Shown in pieces: positions 62,581 through 64,000 of a stretch of DNA of 64,000 bases. Each line of letters starts with the position of its first letter. The first letter of the stretch is position 1. Both the position numbers and the translations under genes were made by a program. The stretch spans positions 192,318,247-192,382,246 of the forward strand of contig NC_090942.1 in the NCBI RefSeq assembly GCF_040807025.1. Direction: 5' to 3'. The stretch is from Struthio camelus. Its lineage: Eukaryota; Chordata; Aves; Struthioniformes; Struthionidae. The notes beneath the pieces are model-generated. The model did not search any database. It saw only the letters and a program-made list of their open reading frames with translations, and was not told the DNA's origin.

Positions 62581-64000
62581 AGTCACACAAGAATACGCCC
62601 AAGTTGCTTGAGTTCTCATGACTGAGAACTTTCTTCTTTTTTTCATACTCAGTAACTTCTAAGATGTGTAATTTCTGACTCATAACGGGCATTACCATAG
62701 CCATTACACAGTCCTATAATATACTTGCCCTCAGAGTACTTTCGTATCCCTAATTTCTCACTACACATTTATTCATCTTAGATTTTATGTTTATTATGCA
62801 GTAACTGAAGGCAGCAGCAGAACATTAAAATATCTTAGTCATAATAAGTAAAGGGGTAAAGTATTTTCACTCACATAGTACATTAAGAAAAAGCATGTAC
62901 ATGCATGTATATTATATACATTATATAAATAAATATATGCACATATATGTAGGCACACTGTCACATGTGTACTATATATAGTATTTATATGTTTATATGT
63001 TTGTGTATTCATATGCATAAGCATAGTTCTCAATTTGCAAAGTCAGTGAATAAATATTTGATAATCAGGGCCAAACTCCTCAAGATTAATGTCTTGTATA
63101 ACCCTATTTCATTAATGTCTTAATAATGGATTTTAAAAAAGAATATATTCTGAATTAGTCAGCCATTCCTACTGCTCCAGCAAATTGCAGTTCAAATCTG
63201 ACGTACAAGGCAGTGAAACTTTGGTTCCTAAGTATCAAAGATCATACCAGCACTGGTGAAACATCTTCATCTCCGGGGGGAAAAATAAAAAACAAACCCA
63301 AATGCCTCTTGTCCTATATCTTGCCATATATTGTTTTAATGTCCTTATTGCAAGATAATTTTTATTTCCAGTTTCACCAGGACTCCCACTTTGGCCTGAG
63401 GTGATACATAAAAGTTTGACAAGCTGCCTTTTTTAAAAACTTGACAAGCACTCTGTTTTTCACACGCATGAAAACCATGTGGCAAAGATTTCAAAAATCT
63501 CTAATGCCAGCTGTGAAATTAAGAACAGATTTTTGGCCTGATGCTGCTACAGTAAAACAGCATGTCTTGCACTACGATGTGTAGACCTGTGGGATCCGTA
63601 GGTCCTTCTAAGAAGCCACGGACAGTAAATCACTCAGATGAAATGTGTTACGGGGGTTCTCCACAGGGAAACAAAAAGCTGCAGCAAAACATCACTACCA
63701 AATGTGGACATGTCACTTCCCAAAATGCAAATGTCCGTGCTCAGCGCATGCACCACCAGCTGTGAATAACGAAAAGTGTTAAAACAGCAAGGCTGATCTT
63801 CAGGTTTTGAGAAAATCTGTGCAAATTCCTTTGGAGAGTGCTGCACACTCGCTGGGTTCCCTAGCACTTCAATTTATGCAAAGAAAAGAAGGAGATTTAA
63901 CAAAAATTCAAAGATTTCAAAACCACACTAAAGAATAAAATATTCAGAACTTTTAACCTAAAAACACCCCCTCCTGTCAGGAGCAGTGTTTTCAATTACA
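62581..64000. other. non-coding stretch, no gene seen
   Basis: An AT-rich, TATATA/CATATG-containing tract lies at about 62900-63020. Beyond that, only short frames without features are open. Nothing supports an exon or RNA gene up to the window edge. Confidence 0.5.

Noticed and set aside
1-64000. Endogenous retrovirus, CRISPR array, tRNA or rRNA gene
   Set aside because: I looked for retroviral coding blocks, regularly spaced direct repeats, and tRNA or rRNA sequence patterns on both strands and found none that I could support. Short or very diverged examples could be missed by eye.

Overview
The window looks like a piece of a bird nuclear genome. Two things point that way. It carries CR1-type LINE fragments, two of which end in the ATTCTGTG-like short repeats characteristic of avian CR1. 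It also has vertebrate-style gene structure: one intronless GPCR coding exon behind a splice acceptor, in mostly AT-leaning non-coding DNA with no operons. I cannot name the species.

The only protein-coding gene I can support is at 54094..55026 (+). It is a complete 310-residue class A GPCR that I recognise as the cysteinyl leukotriene receptor CYSLTR2. A good splice acceptor sits 26 bases before the first ATG, so the 5' non-coding exon(s) should lie upstream, in this window or beyond it. Two upstream segments are candidate control regions: a CpG-rich patch at about 42.1-43.2 kb, and a dense run of GATA motifs at 46.46-46.54 kb. Both roles are inferred.

The other recognisable content is decayed mobile DNA. 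From left to right it is:
- a pair of diverged dispersed repeats at about 5.0 and 12.3 kb;
- a 5'-truncated CR1 (+) at 23.0-24.27 kb whose reverse transcriptase catalytic pair is lost;
- a long, very decayed CR1/L3-like LINE (+) at about 32.0-35.1 kb, interrupted by a short minus-strand CR1 tail at 32.63 kb and followed by a second 3' fragment at 35.29-35.59 kb;
- a matching long CR1/L3-like LINE (-) at about 47.1-50.1 kb;
- a CR1 3' tail (+) at 62.37-62.58 kb.
Several microsatellites and short tandem duplications are also listed.

Most of the remaining sequence (1-22.7 kb, 24.3-32 kb, 35.6-42.1 kb, 50.1-54 kb, 55-62.3 kb) is intergenic or intronic, with no exon, RNA gene or intact element that I can support by reading. 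I found no bacterial-type system, CRISPR array, tRNA, rRNA or retroviral coding region. The best leads are the short cytoplasmic tail of the receptor with its stop codon inside a possible splice donor, the GATA cluster, the CpG patch, and the unexplained dispersed repeat pair.
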